DNA from: Paenalicyclobacillus mengziensis
GTDB taxonomy: Bacteria; Bacillota; Bacilli; Alicyclobacillales; Alicyclobacillaceae
Length of the DNA: 64,000 bases
Assembly: GCF_017298635.1 (NCBI RefSeq)
Contig: NZ_CP071182.1
Span: 2,046,001-2,110,000, forward strand
Direction of reading: 5' to 3'
Below the pieces are notes generated by a model, which saw only the letters and a list, made by a program, of their open reading frames with translations, ran no database searches and had not been told where the DNA came from. Shown here one piece after another: positions 61,580 through 64,000 of this stretch. The position numbers and the translations under genes are program-made. The stretch's first letter is position 1; the number at the start of each line of letters is the position of its first letter.

Positions 61580-62395
61580 TTGAGAACTATAGATGCCGTT
61601 GTTGGTGTGTTTCAGGGAAGTGGTAATGCCTGGTTAAATTACAACGAGATATACGAACAGATGGATAAGTCCGTCTTTGGTCAAAACAAGTTTGGAGAGC
61701 GTGGCAAGCGTAATATTGTGTACCGTATCCTTCTTGGCTACCAAGACATGTTTGAAGTTGACGAGAGTGCCCGTCCTAAGAAGTTTCGATTAGCTACTTT
61801 AACGGCGGATAATTCGCAAACGGAAGTAGAACTGACAAAGAAATATTCGATGGGGGAAGCCACAGTATTCTTTAATGGTGAAGCGTTTCATGAGGCTGTG
61901 TTTGGACTGGAACGTGATTTCGAAGAAGCCGTTAAAGAGAACCACGCACTTATTTTCGGTGAACAATCATATTACTATGATGTGCGGAAGAGAATCGGGA
62001 AACGGATTTGCGATGCGTTCGTATTTGACAAAGAGGTTGGGAAACTCATTGTTGTCGAGAATGAGATTGCGACTCATGATCTATGGGGTCATATCATCCC
62101 ACAGATTATCGAGTTTTTTAATGGGATGCGTGATGACCAAACAAAACAGGCTCTGAAATATGATGTGGAATGGAACGCTGACGATAAACTGTCTATCATT
62201 GAAGCTATTGACAAGGAACAATATGAGATTGTTGTTGTTATTGATGCCTTGACCTTCGACGCTAAAAAAGCACGTAAAGATATAAACGAGCTCATAAAAC
62301 ACTTCGTTAGAAACAAGAGTATCTCTATCCATTTTCGGGAGTTTAAGATGTTCTCATCAGACAAAGACCAGCGACGATTGTTTGTGGTTAATTGA
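61580..62395 (+). CDS. predicted PD-(D/E)XK-type nuclease or DNA-binding protein
   Basis: This 271-residue protein is not a family I can name. The N-terminal part (about 5-75) looks like a winged helix. The central DVRKRIGKRICDAFVFDKEV ... LIVVENEIATHDL has the spacing of a PD-(D/E)XK core, Asp (CDAF) then about 13 residues to Glu-Asn-Glu, with Glu in place of the usual Lys. A restriction-like or Card1/DUF-type defence nuclease is possible. The TTG start follows GAGGGTGAAAGA. It sits between the resolvase and the restriction-modification gene. Confidence 0.65.
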   Translation: MRTIDAVVGVFQGSGNAWLNYNEIYEQMDKSVFGQNKFGERGKRNIVYRILLGYQDMFEVDESARPKKFRLATLTADNSQTEVELTKKYSMGEATVFFNGEAFHEAVFGLERDFEEAVKENHALIFGEQSYYYDVRKRIGKRICDAFVFDKEVGKLIVVENEIATHDLWGHIIPQIIEFFNGMRDDQTKQALKYDVEWNADDKLSIIEAIDKEQYEIVVVIDALTFDAKKARKDINELIKHFVRNKSISIHFREFKMFSSDKDQRRLFVVN

Positions 62396-62589
62396 CGTTT
62401 CGTTTGAATTTCGTGAGTTGGCTGCAAGTAGCTAATCAACTAAAAGGAACAACAATAAGGCACAGCCAGCCCTCGGTTGTCGCCTTTGTTGTCAATAAAA
62501 ATGGGATTCAATTTAAGACCGTAGCCGTAACCCCACAAGATGCTCTTACAGGCTCCATGCGCCGTGTTGAGTTCGATTCGGTGCCATGA

Positions 62590-62915
62590 AGGGGGTTGCA
62601 TTAAATGCTCTACAGGGGCGATATGACTGGCTGTGACGTTCAATAAAAGATACAAGAGAAGTGGGCGGCTTTAGACTTTTCTTGGATGATCGTAACAAAA
62701 ATAGCTAGTTCGCACACCATCCTCGATAAGCTGCTTCCTCGAACGATTGGAGAACGCGCCGGTCAGACAAGTTGGTGATGTTTTAGGGTGCACTGATGAG
62801 TAGAACATTGTAGATTCCCGTCTTCAGAGGATGTTAAAATTGCATATGGTACTAGAGCGTAAGCATTATGAACGTTGTTGCGAGCTAATACGCCGATAAT
62901 GGGGAGTTATTTTAA
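62590..62915. other. intergenic stretch before the restriction-modification gene
   Basis: Nothing recognisable is present. It follows the nuclease-like gene and a small doubtful frame. Confidence 0.35.
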
Positions 62916-64000
62916 GTGAAAATCTCAGTGACAGAAATTGTCGAATTGATTAAAGTGCTTGGATTTAGAGCGGTAGATGGAGCGTCAAATATTTATTATA
63001 AGAACTATTCAAGACACCATGACTACGTGATAAAAGTAGACGTTGATAAAGAAAAAATTGAATACGGTTCGAAAATTATCCTGGGTGACCACACGACAAG
63101 TAATTTTGAGAACAGTGAAAATTTTGTTGTATTGGAATGCGTTGACAGAGTCTTGGAAAAAGGCTATTCCCCTGATAGGCTCACGTTGGAACATAAGTGG
63201 AGAATGGGAAGAAATGAAAAAGGCAAGTTAGACATTCTTGTTACTGACAAGAGCGACAATGCCTATTTAATGATTGAATGCAAAACCTCGGGAGAAGAAT
63301 ACGAGAGAGAGAAAAGGAAGATGCAGCGTGATGGTGGACAGCTCTTTTCTTATTTCCAACAGGACAAAGCTGCCCAATATTTATGTCTATATAGCTCAAG
63401 ACTCCACAATGGACAAATTGAGTTCGTAAACGACATTGTACAGATTGACGAGCAATGGAAAGAACTGAATAATCAAAAGGAAATTTTTGATCATTGGAAC
63501 AAGAACTTCAAAGACAACGGGATTTTCGAAGAGTGGGCAAAACCGTACGACATTGAAATCAAAGCACTCACAAGGGGTAGATTAAAGGAACTCAACGAGG
63601 AGGATAGCAGTCGAATATTCAATCAATTTGCTGAAATCCTTCGCCATAATGTTGTTTCGGATAAGCCGAACGCCTTCAATAAAATTTTCAATTTATTCCT
63701 TTGTAAAATCGTTGACGAAGACCGCAAACCAACGGAAGAGCTAAAGTTTCAATGGCTGGAGTCAGATACCGACGAAGAACTACAAAAGCGACTTTCAGAC
63801 CTTTACAAACAGGGAATGAAAGAGTATTTGACTAAAGACGTTACTGACTACAACGACGAGCAGGTAGCAGGAAAACTGTATGCACTTGACCCCGAGGTAA
63901 GAGAACAAATTCGTGAAATGTTTACCCGTGTCCGATTGCACAAAAATAACGAATTTGCTTTCAAAGAAGTCTTTGACGAAAAATCATTTAGAGAAAATGC
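62916..64000 (+). CDS. large restriction-modification enzyme, N-terminal part (cut by window end)
   Basis: The frame stays open for 361 codons to the window edge. An HsdR-type nuclease domain is visible: Glu92 (LTLEHKW), Asp106 (GKLDILVTD), Glu121 and Lys123 (LMIECKTSG) as the PD-(D/E)XK core, and Gln142-X3-Tyr146 (GGQLFSYF), a motif of type I nucleases. Further on, NAFNKIFNLFLCKIVDE resembles the helical region before an N6-adenine methyltransferase. It is therefore probably a single-chain type IIG/type I-like enzyme whose methylase lies beyond the window. GTG follows GGGGAG by 9 bases. Confidence 0.75.
   Translation, partial: MKISVTEIVELIKVLGFRAVDGASNIYYKNYSRHHDYVIKVDVDKEKIEYGSKIILGDHTTSNFENSENFVVLECVDRVLEKGYSPDRLTLEHKWRMGRNEKGKLDILVTDKSDNAYLMIECKTSGEEYEREKRKMQRDGGQLFSYFQQDKAAQYLCLYSSRLHNGQIEFVNDIVQIDEQWKELNNQKEIFDHWNKNFKDNGIFEEWAKPYDIEIKALTRGRLKELNEEDSSRIFNQFAEILRHNVVSDKPNAFNKIFNLFLCKIVDEDRKPTEELKFQWLESDTDEELQKRLSDLYKQGMKEYLTKDVTDYNDEQVAGKLYALDPEVREQIREMFTRVRLHKNNEFAFKEVFDEKSFREN

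Noticed and set aside
62392..62589. 65-codon frame after the nuclease-like gene
   Set aside because: No ribosome site before its start and no motif; retained only as possible remnant.
47511..64000. Complete prophage
   Set aside because: No terminase, portal, capsid, tail or lysis gene is visible; a satellite or plasmid fits better, though the right end is not in the window.

Overview
The window looks like the chromosome of a Gram-positive, spore-forming Bacillales bacterium of middling GC content, possibly Alicyclobacillaceae (inference). The evidence is the gene set: MurT/GatD, FtsW and RodA, a YmfF/YmfH peptidase pair, YwhD, YunC, YuiD, YdeI, YtsP and YusI relatives, a SpoIID-domain protein and LysM/3D wall proteins. 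AGGAGG-like ribosome sites with frequent GTG and TTG starts fit the same picture. No rRNA is present; three tRNAs lie at 46.7-47.5 kb.

Positions 1-47.5 kb are ordinary chromosome. 0-9 kb: a wall protein, endonuclease IV, a TetR regulator with a clear operator, the fused B12 enzyme IcmF and an MFS transporter. 9-19 kb: ferredoxin, YmfF/YmfH, TcdA, a D-2-hydroxyacid dehydrogenase, three hotdog thioesterases, a DUF421 membrane protein and an SDR. 19-29 kb: wall synthesis (MurT/GatD, FtsW, RodA) with an fRMsr, YusI, ThpR, a metallo-beta-lactamase-fold protein and GlpQ. 29-47 kb: secreted proteins, YwhD-SpeA, Bcp, an A-type Fe-S carrier, an HD hydrolase, DedA, YunC, an M42 peptidase, YuiD, YdeI, NUDIX, the KorA/KorB oxidoreductase, a DUF86 protein, a 3D-domain protein and a truncated haemoglobin. 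Intergenic regions carry many short tandem repeats, plus two clusters of a 23-bp palindrome spaced by about four or five helical turns.

From about 47.5 kb to the right edge the base composition becomes AT-richer and the content is mobile. A tyrosine integrase follows a tRNA-Ser. Next come a divergent repressor/Cro-like switch, a D5/P4-type primase-helicase translationally coupled to an unknown protein, a run of GGACAC motifs that may be a replication origin, RHH and replication-relaxation proteins, GIY-YIG, HU and small unknown proteins. No capsid, terminase or tail gene is visible. The layout resembles a phage satellite (PICI-like) or an integrative plasmid.

The right part of this element holds defence genes. 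The notable one is a Pycsar-like locus: a PycTM-like two-helix effector and a class III nucleotide cyclase in one operon, with a second, different cyclase gene diverging only 29 bp away. Characterised Pycsar systems have one cyclase and one effector, so the two-cyclase, one-effector layout is the best candidate here for something undescribed. A serine resolvase, a predicted PD-(D/E)XK protein and the start of a large restriction-modification enzyme, cut by the window edge, follow.
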